The notes: generated by a model not told the origin, from the sequence alone. A stretch of DNA of 64,000 nucleotides from Pedobacter africanus (GCF_900176535.1 NZ_FWXT01000003.1:496001-560000); one strand, 5' to 3'. Positions 51,443 through 60,524 are shown, counted from the first letter of the stretch. Numbers and translations: made by a program.

Positions 51443-52624
51443 CTAACTACCCTTTGGATTGTTTTTAGCCTTGTAAAAAAACTGCAGGTAGGCCAGTGCA
51501 ATAAGGGTTACACCTGTACAGCAATAAAAGGTAACAGGGATCATCCGGATATCATCAATAAATAACCATCCGGCAAGCAAAGCCCCTAATCCTATGCCTG
51601 CTTCCAGGGCAATGTACATCGTTGCCATGGCTTTTCCCCTTTGTGTGGGTTCGCTCAGGTCTACTGTCCAGGCGGTGGCAGTTGGCGAGAGCATACCCGT
51701 GGCAATACCATAAAGTGCTGAAGCAAGCATTAAACTTAAAGAAGAACTGGCAAGCCCGATCCAAAGCAGTGAAGCGGCCAAAAGGCTAAGGGATATTTTT
51801 AAGATCAGTGTTCTTCCGTATTGGTCAGAGGCTTTCCCAGCCACAAACCTGATCAGCAAGGAGGTAAGCGTAAATACCATAAAAAACAGGCCTTTGTTGC
51901 TGGTGCCTAAATGGGCACTCCAATCGGAAATTACGGTTAGGATAGCCCCGTAACTGATATAACTTATAAAGATGATCACCACTGCCGGTATCACACGCCA
52001 TTCAATGATGTCTTTCCGGTTAATCTTTAGATGAGATACCCTGAATTTCTGTTTTCCCGGCAGGGTTTCTTTCATATTGGCCAGAATGACAATGGAAAGC
52101 AAGGCGAATAAAGAGGAACAATAAAAAAGGACATTGATGGAATAATGATCGGTAATGGTACTGCCTATTGCCGGGCCAATGGCCAGTCCGGTGCTAAAAC
52201 AAACCCCGTGTACACCCATAGCTTCTCCCCATTTACCAGCCGGTACCAGGTCAGCAACATAGGCAGCAGTAGCGGTAGGCTTAAATCCAGTAGAAAAGCC
52301 ATGAATTAACCTCAGAAACAGAAAGCCGGCAATGGTAGTGAGTAAAGGGTAAAGGAAACCACATACAAAACAAACCAGCGAACCCACGGCCATCACTGGT
52401 ACCCTGCCTATGGTATCAGTTAGTTTGCCGCTGAATGGCCTGGATATTCCGGCAGTGAGGGTAAACAGGGCAATGATGAGTCCCTTATATTCTGCACCTC
52501 CCATTGCAGTCAGATAAGCCGGAAGTTCTGGGATAAGCATGTTGAAACTGGCAGAGAAAAGAAAGGAACTTAAACAAACAAGGCCAAACTGAAGGGTATA
52601 TATGGAATCGGAAGGTTGCTGCAT
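51443..52624 (-). CDS. MFS transporter
   Basis: A 393-residue major facilitator with about 12 hydrophobic helices and the motif 'GISRPFSGKLTDTIGRVPVM' between helices 2 and 3, matched by 'KASDQYGRTLILKI' in the second half. Similar proteins are drug or metabolite exporters, but the substrate is unknown. The frame is open to 52690, but that start lies in the loop of the thioredoxin gene's terminator. The ATG at 52624 lies 28 nt after a good -7 box and is preferred. Confidence 0.88.
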   Translation of the reverse strand: MQQPSDSIYTLQFGLVCLSSFLFSASFNMLIPELPAYLTAMGGAEYKGLIIALFTLTAGISRPFSGKLTDTIGRVPVMAVGSLVCFVCGFLYPLLTTIAGFLFLRLIHGFSTGFKPTATAAYVADLVPAGKWGEAMGVHGVCFSTGLAIGPAIGSTITDHYSINVLFYCSSLFALLSIVILANMKETLPGKQKFRVSHLKINRKDIIEWRVIPAVVIIFISYISYGAILTVISDWSAHLGTSNKGLFFMVFTLTSLLIRFVAGKASDQYGRTLILKISLSLLAASLLWIGLASSSLSLMLASALYGIATGMLSPTATAWTVDLSEPTQRGKAMATMYIALEAGIGLGALLAGWLFIDDIRMIPVTFYCCTGVTLIALAYLQFFYKAKNNPKGS

Positions 52625-52652
52625 GAACGGGATAAGGTGACGATTGTCCGGG

Positions 52653-52660
52653 CAAAGATA
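52653..52660 (-). promoter_or_regulatory. -7 promoter box candidate for the MFS gene
   Basis: TATCTTTG (minus strand), exact TAnnTTTG match, 28 nt before the ATG at 52624 and 5 nt after the T-run of the upstream terminator. It decides against the longer start at 52690. Confidence 0.55.
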
Positions 52661-52665
52661 AGGTT

Positions 52666-52704
52666 TAAAAATAAAAGACCGGTACTTCATAAAAGTACCG
52701 GTCT
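52666..52704 (-). terminator. Rho-independent terminator of the thioredoxin-like gene
   Basis: A perfect 12-bp stem (AGACCGGTACTT with AAGTACCGGTCT, 52676-52704, 5-nt loop) followed on the minus strand by TTTTATTTTT. Confidence 0.85.
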
Positions 52705-52728
52705 GATTTAGGCTAATTTATTAAAGCA

Positions 52729-53289
52729 CTACCTCTTGATTTCATTCTTCCTGAAAACTACTGCTATTTCCTCCAGTTCCTTATCATTTAGTCTAGAGCT
52801 TTTCTTTAAGGAAGCAATAAAGTGTGCAACTTCTTCTGGTTTTGCCGGACAGCCCACATTGTCACCTTTGGCGCTAAGTGCTGCACCCGCAGGTCTCATC
52901 TGCGAATCGGCAACCAGGTTCTGTTTGGCATCAAATACCAACCATGTAGGCAAGCCCTGATCGGCATTGTTGTATTTTTTCAACAGATCGGCAGCGCCCG
53001 GGTTTTCCAGGTTTTCTTTTCCCTTGCTCTCGTATACTGTAAAGTCGGCAATCACATAATTTTTGTCGAAATAAGGTTTGATGGCCGGATCGTTTAAGCT
53101 GGCCGTCATTTTATGGCACCAGCCGCACCAGGAGGCATGAAAAACAGCCAATACCTGTTTTTTTTCTTTTGCTGCCTTTTTAATGGCGGCGTTCAATACT
53201 TCTGTTGCCGGAGCTGGTGTACTTTGTGCAATTGCTGTTTGAATGGTTAAAGTTGCCACAAACGCGAATAATAATGTTTTTAATTTCAT
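52729..53289 (-). CDS. Exported thioredoxin-like protein
   Basis: A 186-residue periplasmic thioredoxin-fold protein. A signal peptide ends near residue 22 ('TAIAQ'). The active site is CGWC at residues 55-58 ('FHASWCGWCHKM'), typical of SoxW/DUF255-like or thioredoxin_7 proteins rather than TlpA. The conserved cis-Pro region is 'GLPTWLVFDAKQNLV'. It probably reduces or exchanges disulfides in the periplasm. It stands alone with its own terminator, just outside the peptide-export cluster; whether it contributes to that cluster is unknown. Confidence 0.88.
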   Translation of the reverse strand: MKLKTLLFAFVATLTIQTAIAQSTPAPATEVLNAAIKKAAKEKKQVLAVFHASWCGWCHKMTASLNDPAIKPYFDKNYVIADFTVYESKGKENLENPGAADLLKKYNNADQGLPTWLVFDAKQNLVADSQMRPAGAALSAKGDNVGCPAKPEEVAHFIASLKKSSRLNDKELEEIAVVFRKNEIKR

Positions 53290-53583
53290 GATGTAAATAA
53301 GTTTGTATAAAGTTAACGGATTTCCGTCATTTGTTGTAATTGTCTTCGCAATAACTGTGTTCGAACTGACAACTATCTAGCTCCTTTCAACTTTCAATGT
53401 TATTCCTGTATTACAGGTTAGCCTCCAGGGACTTGTTTCGGTGCTGCCAGGGTGTTTTTTCGGCCAATGACGACCAAAGTGCGGACGAGGGACTAAGGTA
53501 GTCCGGCCGATAGGTGTTGCAGATAACCTACCATATAGGATCAGTATTGGAAGGAATAAGTTGTAGCCTATAGCCTGGTATGG
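53290..53583. other. Intergenic region with several small inverted repeats
   Basis: 294 bp without a credible gene. It holds CCTGT-att-ACAGG (53405-53417), GGACTA-agg-TAGTCC (53490-53504), and TCGGCC (53460-53465) that can pair with GGCCGA (53505-53510) around the second stem. The GC-rich middle differs from the usual AT-rich gaps. A structured RNA or remnant repeat is possible; nothing known was recognised. Confidence 0.4.
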
Positions 53584-54897
53584 TTAATTGCTGTTTAACA
53601 TCTTTGTGATATTCCGCATAAACCTTTGCAATAATGAACTTTCTTCGGTAATGATCTCCGCATCTGCCTGCATACCGTTTTTCAATACGATCTTATGCTC
53701 AGGGTCTTTGTTCTCAAAGCGCTCGAAGCCGATCTTGGCAATAAACACACTGTCCTTAAAAGCCACATCAGAGATGTAATTCACCTTGCCCCTGATCAGC
53801 CCATACTGCTCAAAAGGGAAACTCCTCATCTTTACCAGCGTACGTTGCCCGGTCTTTACCTTGCCCATGTTGTACTGCGGGATGTAAACTTCGCCAAAAA
53901 AATCGGTATTGGCCGGGTTGATCATAAACACCTCCTGCCCTGCGTTCAGCGTCTGGTTTTCCTGCACTATCCCTGCATAACTCACCCTCCCGTCTACAGG
54001 GGCCCTTAAGATGTACTGGTTAATCCAGGCATCGGTTTCGGTAAGCATATTGCTGAGCGACTGAACAAATTTTGCCCTTTCGTCCTGTATGGTATGCTCC
54101 AGCTCCAGGATCTCCTTTTGTTTGGCTGCATAATTGGTATTGTTATTCAGCAGGGCGGTGGCACTTTGTTGCAAAGGGTACCTGCCGGCCAGGTATTTGT
54201 TCTCCTGCTGCTTAAATTCGCTGGTAGAGACCATGTTTTTCTGGTACAGCTTTTTGTAAGCCTCAAACTCGTGCTCCACATTGGCAAACTCCTTTTCCTG
54301 GATCTTTTGCTGGTCAATGATCTGGGCCTTTAATTTTTCAATCTCTTTCAGGTCGCGCTCCAGGAACTGTTTCCTGTTCAGGTAATAGCCCCCGTTCTGT
54401 GCCGATACATATTGCAGGTACTGCTGGTAAAAGTTCTGGTAAGCCCCCTGCAGCTCGCCCAGGTTTAGGCCTTTCAACAAAAGGTTCGGGGCAATGCCAG
54501 TAGCGCTCAGTTCGGCGGTGATCTTTGTCAGGATGTCGTGTAGTTTCAACACATCGCTGTGATTGGCGGTACTTTCCATAAAGGCCAGGGGCTGGTTCTG
54601 CTTCACGTTGCTGCCTTCAGGAGCCAGCAGGCTGAGCAGTTTTCCTGTCTGTTTTACAAATACGGCCTTTGGCGCATTCAGTGAATTGACCTTCAGACTG
54701 GTTTTCACCACATCCGGGTACTGGATAAAGGCAGAGATCAGCACGATGGCCAGCAGGATACCAAAGATCAGTGTGATGCCCCTGCGCAGGATCCAGGAAG
54801 GCACCGCAGTGATGATCTCCTGTACCTCCTCGCTGTTCACCTCCAGCCCGTTGATCCTTTTGTCTGTTTCCTGTACCTGTTCTGTTGTTGTTTCCAT
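53584..54897 (-). CDS. HlyD-family membrane fusion protein
   Basis: A 437-residue periplasmic adaptor for the C39 ABC transporter encoded just upstream. A single inner-membrane helix lies at about residues 38-61 ('GITLIFGILLAIVLISAFIQY'). Next come a lipoyl half-motif ('AVFVKQTGKLLSLLAPEGSNVKQNQPLAFME'), a long coiled coil (about 115-290), the second lipoyl half ('YILRAPVDGRVSYAGIVQENQTLNAGQEVFMINP') and a beta-barrel domain. It bridges to an outer-membrane channel not encoded in this window. The gap to the transporter gene is 5 bp. It is the last gene of the cluster. Confidence 0.93.
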   Translation of the reverse strand: METTTEQVQETDKRINGLEVNSEEVQEIITAVPSWILRRGITLIFGILLAIVLISAFIQYPDVVKTSLKVNSLNAPKAVFVKQTGKLLSLLAPEGSNVKQNQPLAFMESTANHSDVLKLHDILTKITAELSATGIAPNLLLKGLNLGELQGAYQNFYQQYLQYVSAQNGGYYLNRKQFLERDLKEIEKLKAQIIDQQKIQEKEFANVEHEFEAYKKLYQKNMVSTSEFKQQENKYLAGRYPLQQSATALLNNNTNYAAKQKEILELEHTIQDERAKFVQSLSNMLTETDAWINQYILRAPVDGRVSYAGIVQENQTLNAGQEVFMINPANTDFFGEVYIPQYNMGKVKTGQRTLVKMRSFPFEQYGLIRGKVNYISDVAFKDSVFIAKIGFERFENKDPEHKIVLKNGMQADAEIITEESSLLQRFMRNITKMLNSN

Positions 54898-54902
54898 ATG
54901 TT

Positions 54903-57113
54903 CTATGCCCCCAGTTCCAATTGGTTTTTTACCAGCTGATAATATTCCCCGTTTGCACTTACCAGTTCCTGGTGTGTGCCCTGCTCTATAATTACCCCTT
55001 TGTCCAGTACAATGATGTTGTCGGCATGTTTAACAGTACTCAGCCTGTGGGCCACAACCACTACCGTACGCCCTTTAAAGAAGGTTTCCAGGTTCTCCAT
55101 AATCACTTTTTCGTTATTGGCATCCAGTGCATTGGTGGCCTCATCAAAAAAGATATAGTCCGGGTTTTTGTAAACCGCCCTGGCAATCAGCATCCTTTGT
55201 CTTTGCCCCTGGCTAATGCCATTTCCTGCTGCACCGATCTTGGTATTCAGTCCAAGCGGCAGCTCCTCAATAAACTCACGGATATTGGCCACCTGTATGG
55301 CATGCAAAAGTTTGGGCATGTCCGGGTATTCATCACCCACGGCAATGTTGCGGGCTATGGTATCCGAAAAGATAAATCCATCCTGCATCACAATGCCGCA
55401 TTTGCCCCGCCAGTAGCGGTAACCGATCTGCTGCAGGTGGGTGCTGCCTACCCTGATCTCCCCTTTTTCAGGTTCATAGAACCTCAGCAACAGCTTTAAA
55501 ATGGTAGTCTTGCCACTACCGCTCATCCCTACAATGGCGGTTGTTTTCCCTTCGGGGATGTTCAGGCTGATGTTTTGCAAAACAGGCTCATTTCCTGCAC
55601 CGGGATAGGTAAAGGTAATGTTCTGCATGCTGATGCTTTTGTTTAGCGGCAGCTCCCTTAAGAATTGTCTTTCAACAGGTTCTTCATCTTCCAGCTCATG
55701 GATCTCGTTCAAACGTTCCAGACTGATCTTGGCGTCCTGGAAGGATTGCAGAAAACCCAATAGTTGTTCTATAGGGCTGTTCAGCTGGCCTACGATGTAC
55801 TGTATGGCCATCATGGCACCCAGGGTAAGCTGCCCGTCTATCACCGATTTGGCCACCATAAAGGTGATCAGGATGTTTTTGCCTTCGTTGATGAAAAAGG
55901 CACCGAACTGCTGGTACTGCCCCAAAGCCAGGCTTTTCATGCTGAACTTGAACAGGCCTGCCTGTATCCGCTCCCATTCCCAGCGTTTCTGCTGCTCGCA
56001 GTTGTTCAGCTTGATCTCCTGCATCCCCCCGATCAGCTGTACAATATTGCTCTGGTTCTCGGATGAAATGTCGAAGCGCTTGAAATCCAGCTCCCGGCGC
56101 TTCTTGAGGAAAAAGATCACCCAGAGGCTGTATAGGATGCTGCTCACCAAAAAGATGATGAAGATATTGACATTATAATAGGCCAGCACAAAGGCAAACA
56201 CCACCAGGTTGAACAGGGAAAATATGGTGCTGAGCGAAGAGCCTGTTAAAAAACTCTGGATACGGCCCTGGTCGCTCATGCGCTGCATGATGTCGCCGGT
56301 CATTTTGGTTTCAAAGAAACTCATGGGCAGCTTCATCAGCTTGATCAAAAAATCTGTAAGGATAGAGATATTGATCCGGGTGGTGATGTGCAGCAAGATC
56401 CAGGAACGGATAAAATCAACGCTCATCCTGCCCAGGAAAAGCATGGTTTGTGCAATCAGGATAATGTAAACGAAGTTCAAGTTGCGGGTATTGATCCCGA
56501 TGTCGACTACCGACTGGGTCAGGAACGGCAGGATCAGTTGTAGTAAACTGCCCACGCCCAAACCTACGAACAGCTGAACAATGAGCTGTTTGTATTTGTA
56601 CAGGTAGCGGAGCATATAACTCAGGTCGAGCCCTTTATTAGGGTCTCCTCCCTGGGCGTAAAATTCTGGTGCTGCCGATAGCGTTAAGGCAATCCCTTCT
56701 GAATGCCCGTTGTTTTGGGTACTGAGCCAGCACCTTAAAAACTCTGCTTCTTTATATTCAATCAGGCCCCTTGCCGGGTCGGAGATGTGGTAAGTTCTTT
56801 TGGAAGATGATTTGGAGCTGATCTTGTACAGCACCACAAAATGTTTTTGCTGCCAGTGCAGGATACAGGGCAGGTCTATTTCCTGCAGCTTTTCCAGGCT
56901 TAGCCTGATGCCAGTGGTACGGAAACCGATCTTTTCGGCAGCCTCGCTAATGCCCAGCAGGGAGACCCCTTCGCGGTTGATGCCGGAGATCTCGCGCAGG
57001 CGCTGCAGGCTGTAATTGCGGCCATAGTGTTTGGCAATGATGCGCAAACAGGTCGGACCGCAGTCCATCTGATCGGGTTGTTTATAGTGGGGGAATTTTT
57101 TAATAGATTTCAA
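54903..57113 (-). CDS. C39-peptidase ABC transporter for double-glycine peptides
   Basis: A 736-residue peptidase-containing ABC transporter that removes a double-glycine leader and exports the peptide. The C39 peptidase domain is intact: Gln12/15 and Cys18 in 'YKQPDQMDCGPTC', His91 in 'QQKHFVVLY', Asp112 in 'ISDPARG'. Six transmembrane helices span about 170-450. The ATPase domain has Walker A 'IVGMSGSGKTTIL', signature 'GISQGQRQRMLIARA', Walker B 'YIFFDEATNALD' and H-loop 'VVVAHRLSTV'. Its natural substrates are probably the two leader peptides encoded at 58522 and 62067. It lies 25 bp after the TlpA gene and 5 bp before hlyD. It is clearly richer in GC than the TlpA and peptide genes upstream. 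Confidence 0.96.
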   Translation of the reverse strand: MKSIKKFPHYKQPDQMDCGPTCLRIIAKHYGRNYSLQRLREISGINREGVSLLGISEAAEKIGFRTTGIRLSLEKLQEIDLPCILHWQQKHFVVLYKISSKSSSKRTYHISDPARGLIEYKEAEFLRCWLSTQNNGHSEGIALTLSAAPEFYAQGGDPNKGLDLSYMLRYLYKYKQLIVQLFVGLGVGSLLQLILPFLTQSVVDIGINTRNLNFVYIILIAQTMLFLGRMSVDFIRSWILLHITTRINISILTDFLIKLMKLPMSFFETKMTGDIMQRMSDQGRIQSFLTGSSLSTIFSLFNLVVFAFVLAYYNVNIFIIFLVSSILYSLWVIFFLKKRRELDFKRFDISSENQSNIVQLIGGMQEIKLNNCEQQKRWEWERIQAGLFKFSMKSLALGQYQQFGAFFINEGKNILITFMVAKSVIDGQLTLGAMMAIQYIVGQLNSPIEQLLGFLQSFQDAKISLERLNEIHELEDEEPVERQFLRELPLNKSISMQNITFTYPGAGNEPVLQNISLNIPEGKTTAIVGMSGSGKTTILKLLLRFYEPEKGEIRVGSTHLQQIGYRYWRGKCGIVMQDGFIFSDTIARNIAVGDEYPDMPKLLHAIQVANIREFIEELPLGLNTKIGAAGNGISQGQRQRMLIARAVYKNPDYIFFDEATNALDANNEKVIMENLETFFKGRTVVVVAHRLSTVKHADNIIVLDKGVIIEQGTHQELVSANGEYYQLVKNQLELGA

Positions 57114-57138
57114 ATGTATTTGTAATTTATGACCTAGG

Positions 57139-58479
57139 CTACTCTTTGTGTACTAATCTCGAAATGTAATTATCTAAAGCTTTTTCAGATGGTCGTGGGC
57201 CAAACATTTCTGCAATTTTAAAATCTTTGTCAATTATTATCGTTCTTGGTAGATTCATTATCCTATAATCTGAGGTTGCCCCTTTTGCCGCAAATAACTG
57301 AATACCATTAATGTTTCTACTTTTTACATTTTTAATCCAATTACTTTTTTCGTCGTTTACACATAACGATATAAATGTAATTTGATCATTATTTTTGTAT
57401 TTATCTTTTAATAGATCAAAATAAGGCATCTCCTCCAAACATGGGCCGCACCAGGTGGCCCAAAGATCAATTATAATCGTTTTTCCTTTAAAACTACTTA
57501 AATAAACGTTATTCCCATCCAAGTTGAACATGTTAAAATCTATTGCTGTATCTCCTTTCCCGAATTTACTTAACAGCTTATAGGTTTCATCAAGAGCAAA
57601 GCGATAATTCTCATTTGATATTTTAGCTATTAAAGGTTTGAAAGAGATTAATTTTTCTTTCTCGACAACTGAATTTAATGCGTTGTAAATCCGGTTGGCT
57701 TCTATCCAATCGTTTATTTTTTTTGCCGATATGCTGCTATCTGTTTTTATCCCATGTAAACCGTAAACATTTTTGCGATAGACTTCTATTTTAAGAAAAT
57801 CAGAATCTATAAAGTCACTGGTGTACTTTTTTAAATGAGATTGAACTAAAGCATCAAATTCCTTATAAATCTGGTCTTCTTTTTCTTGTGGAATCTTATA
57901 TTTTGCTATAAAATATCCAGGTAAATATCTAAAAGTATTAATAATATCTGCACGAATTCGTGCAGCTTCTAATTTTTTAAACGATTTTGATGCTCCTTTA
58001 ACTTTACTGAGCTTAAGAGTTCTTTCATTAGCCAGTAGTAGAACGGTATCTATACTCTTTTTAAGGGTGTTTTTTAGGTTGCGTCCTCCATCTAGATAAG
58101 ATGCAGATTTTGGCCAAGGAACGTTCACAAGGTATTTATTTACTTTGCTTCCCTTTCCCTCAAACCGAGCTTTTGAAAAATCCAGATAATCAACTTCAAT
58201 TGTTAAATTGTCTCCAGGGCTCAAGTAAAGAAGATTCCGTCCAATTAAGAAGTAGTTAGGGACAGATAATGGAAATTGCATAGAAAAATACCCTGTACTG
58301 TCAACCTTAATTTCTCTGTCAGGTACAGGTAATCTAAGCTCCACCATTTCAGAAAAATCGCGTACCCACTCTCTATTGGTAAAATTTTTGAGATGCCCTT
58401 TTAGGGTTACAAGTTTATTCTTTTGAGCATTAGCCTGGAAACAGACCAATACCAGTATCAGTTTTAATAAAAGCTTCAT
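57139..58479 (-). CDS. TlpA-like thioredoxin-domain protein (paired with peptide 1)
   Basis: A 446-residue exported protein. A signal peptide covers residues 1-18 ('CFQANAQ'). The first 310 residues are a beta-rich and helical region without clear family; the C-terminus is a TlpA/ResA-type thioredoxin domain with CGPC at about 344-347 ('DLWATWCGPCLEEMPYF') and 'LPRTIIIDKDFKIAE'. It should act as a periplasmic thiol-disulfide reductant. It starts 42 bp after the stop of peptide gene 1, with a stem-loop between, which repeats the layout at 60566-62336. The gene is markedly AT-rich (sampled stretches about 33-37% GC) compared with the transporter genes. Role in peptide folding is inferred from context. 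Confidence 0.85.
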   Translation of the reverse strand: MKLLLKLILVLVCFQANAQKNKLVTLKGHLKNFTNREWVRDFSEMVELRLPVPDREIKVDSTGYFSMQFPLSVPNYFLIGRNLLYLSPGDNLTIEVDYLDFSKARFEGKGSKVNKYLVNVPWPKSASYLDGGRNLKNTLKKSIDTVLLLANERTLKLSKVKGASKSFKKLEAARIRADIINTFRYLPGYFIAKYKIPQEKEDQIYKEFDALVQSHLKKYTSDFIDSDFLKIEVYRKNVYGLHGIKTDSSISAKKINDWIEANRIYNALNSVVEKEKLISFKPLIAKISNENYRFALDETYKLLSKFGKGDTAIDFNMFNLDGNNVYLSSFKGKTIIIDLWATWCGPCLEEMPYFDLLKDKYKNNDQITFISLCVNDEKSNWIKNVKSRNINGIQLFAAKGATSDYRIMNLPRTIIIDKDFKIAEMFGPRPSEKALDNYISRLVHKE

Positions 58480-58512
58480 TAAGACAAGTAAATAGAGTCC
58501 CGAACTTGTTAA
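58479..58512 (-). promoter_or_regulatory. Stem-loop between peptide 1 and its TlpA gene
   Basis: TTAAGACAAGT (58479-58489) pairs with ACTTGTTAA (58504-58512), with one bulged base and a 14-nt loop. It abuts the TlpA start codon and could lower or time expression of the downstream genes relative to the peptide. Confidence 0.45.
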
Positions 58513-58521
58513 GTTATTAAA

Positions 58522-58779
58522 TTAACCTATCATACAACTACGTACAATAACACGTATTCCTTGCGAGGTTGTACAAGTTGCAGTTTTGCAAACCTCATCA
58601 CTTCTGGGACAGGAACCTAACTCACCTCCACAGTTATCGCGACACTCACCATCTAGTGTACTACATATTCCATCAATGCATAAGCTAGAAGGGCAATCTG
58701 CATCGACCATACATGGGTCTCCGGTTCCACCAGCAATTTTCCTCATTTCAGCTTTGCTGAGCATTTTAAAATTCTTCAT
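58522..58779 (-). CDS. Double-glycine leader peptide 1, Cys-rich (bacteriocin-like precursor)
   Basis: An 85-residue precursor. Leader MKNFKMLSKAEMRKIAGG (residues 1-18) is the Bacteroidota double-glycine type recognised by C39 transporters. The predicted mature peptide is 67 residues with ten cysteines, beginning 'TGDPCMVDADCPSSLC', and includes 'CRDNCGGELGSC'. The even number allows five disulfides, matching the VKOR-DsbA and TlpA genes around it. No lanthionine or radical-SAM enzyme gene is seen nearby, so disulfides are the likely modification. Leader and the CMxDxDC start are shared with peptide 2. Activity is unknown. Confidence 0.88.
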   Translation of the reverse strand: MKNFKMLSKAEMRKIAGGTGDPCMVDADCPSSLCIDGICSTLDGECRDNCGGELGSCPRSDEVCKTATCTTSQGIRVIVRSCMIG

Positions 58780-58915
58780 AATTTTTTATGGTTTTAAGAT
58801 TTATAACTCATTTCTTCCCTCGAGTTACATGAGAGGCATCAATTTTATAACTTCATGCTGGTTATCTGAACTGTATCGTTGCAACTCAACAGCTCATTTA
58901 TTGTGCACAAAATCT

Positions 58916-60499
58916 TTAACTCAATAAATATTTGATATCATCTAATCGATATGGATCTGGCAGCTTGTAACCATTTACCAAGATGGTTGGGGTAAAGGTT
59001 ACTTCTGTCAGTTCACACCACTCCTTTTGCCTTTGGGTAACTACTTCCATTTCGCCATTCACCTGCACCGGGTAGTTCTTTGCCCAGGTATCGTAATCTT
59101 TCTTGGTGCTCTCGTACCAGTCGTTTAAGGCTTGTTCTACTTTCTTCTTGTCACCCAGCAAACTCAGGGCAGTCAGATGCCTGGCAACTTTGGTTTTTGG
59201 GTCATCATCATGGTTGGCTGTAGTAAAGACTATCTTTACTTGGATGTCGTCACGGGTGTTCAGCCACTGGTCTAATGTACGGTGCGTACTTGCACATGGC
59301 CCGCAAAATGGGTTGCTCACCATAGTGATGATATTTTCTGCTTCTGCATTGCCTAATACAATCGGCATGATGTCATTAGGCACCGAAAAACGGGGCTGGT
59401 TGGTTAAAACCTGGTTGAACAGATCACTATTGTATTTGAATTTTTTTAGCTGTTGTTTTAAAGGAGCCTGTTGCTCTGCTTTCAGCATAAAGGGCTTTAC
59501 AAATGCCCATATCACAACCGGGATTGCAAAGCTGAAGAGCATTGCTGCAATTGTAGTTATTTCCAATGCAGGTACTGCGTATCCTGTGCCTGTGGCGAAA
59601 ACAGTAAATTGCAGCCATAACAAGGCCTGCACGCTGCAGCAGAGCACACACCAGTTTTTGGCTTTATACTGGTACCAGAGCGACCAGAAGGTATAGGGCA
59701 GGCAGCATAAATTTAAAATGGCCAGGTAAGGAATCGCCTTATTTACCAGCAACAGGCTCAACAAGGAGCCTGCAAAGTAAAAAAAGCCGACTTCGCTCCA
59801 ACTTAGCCAGTCGGTAACTTTTGCCTCTTTTGATTTTAAAATCGCATTACAGTCGTTCTTGTTCCCCAGGCTGCAAAGGTTTTGTACAAAAGGGTTACTG
59901 GCGTTTACGCTATAAATCAGTAATAAAGTACTTACTGTAAGTCCTGCGAAGCTAAGTAAAGTTAAAGCCGTAAACGCCCAGCTAAAGCTGTACTGGAAAA
60001 AAAAATAGACGAAGCAACTTAATAGGGCAATAACCAATGCAGGAATGCGCAATCCGTTTAAAAACCCTTTAAAAGACTGGGCTTTATAGTCAGTTTCGCC
60101 GCTTTCTGCAGTTGCTTCGGCATATAAGACCACCCCAGCCCATTGGGAAAGAAAATCCTGCTCAGACATGCTGGTGTTACTTTTTTTTTCGTCGGTATAA
60201 TTTACAGATCCGTTGCTGATGTTATTGATCAGGATAAACTGCCCTGTTTTCTGAAGGTGTGCAATCAGCGGAAAGGACAGATCGGCCGCATTGTAATTGG
60301 CTTTATCAATCTGGTAGGCGTTGTTGGGGATTTTCCATTCCGTCAGGCAATCACTGAGTGCCAGCAGACTTGGGTAATCAGGATGTTCATGCAATGCCGA
60401 TTTAATGGTTTCATAACTTACACGGACATTTAATTTTTTTACCAGCGCATGAAGTATGGCAACGGCATTTTCTTTTTTTGAAAAGGGAGATAAGAGCAT
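58916..60499 (-). CDS. C39-like/VKOR/DsbA-like fusion protein (disulfide-forming enzyme)
   Basis: A 527-residue membrane protein with three parts. Residues 1-130 resemble a C39 peptidase domain ('SYETIKSALHEHPDYPSLLALSDCLTEWKIPNNAYQ', 'FPLIAHLQKTGQFILI'), but lack the catalytic CGPxC start, so cleavage is unlikely. Residues 150-345 are a VKOR domain with about five helices: loop cysteines Cys209 and Cys217 (the spacing of eight typical of VKOR) and the quinone-linked CVLC at 284-287. Residues 360-527 form a DsbA-like thioredoxin domain with CGPC at 399-402 and cis-Pro in 'TFTPTILVNGY'. It should pass electrons from substrate cysteines to quinone. The setting points to oxidation of the Cys-rich peptides. 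Confidence 0.92.
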   Translation of the reverse strand: MLLSPFSKKENAVAILHALVKKLNVRVSYETIKSALHEHPDYPSLLALSDCLTEWKIPNNAYQIDKANYNAADLSFPLIAHLQKTGQFILINNISNGSVNYTDEKKSNTSMSEQDFLSQWAGVVLYAEATAESGETDYKAQSFKGFLNGLRIPALVIALLSCFVYFFFQYSFSWAFTALTLLSFAGLTVSTLLLIYSVNASNPFVQNLCSLGNKNDCNAILKSKEAKVTDWLSWSEVGFFYFAGSLLSLLLVNKAIPYLAILNLCCLPYTFWSLWYQYKAKNWCVLCCSVQALLWLQFTVFATGTGYAVPALEITTIAAMLFSFAIPVVIWAFVKPFMLKAEQQAPLKQQLKKFKYNSDLFNQVLTNQPRFSVPNDIMPIVLGNAEAENIITMVSNPFCGPCASTHRTLDQWLNTRDDIQVKIVFTTANHDDDPKTKVARHLTALSLLGDKKKVEQALNDWYESTKKDYDTWAKNYPVQVNGEMEVVTQRQKEWCELTEVTFTPTILVNGYKLPDPYRLDDIKYLLS

Positions 60500-60524
60500 A
60501 GTTTGAATGTTTGGTTAGTTATTT

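Noticed and set aside
52625..52690. Longer start for the MFS transporter
   Set aside because: The ATG at 52690 is in the loop of the upstream terminator and before the -7 box at 52653-52660.
54885..55499. 204-codon frame antisense to the C39 ABC transporter gene
   Set aside because: Opposes the ATPase domain with intact Walker motifs; no family features of its own.
59103..59696. 197-codon frame antisense to the VKOR-DsbA gene
   Set aside because: Opposes the DsbA and VKOR domains, whose cysteine motifs are intact; no independent evidence.
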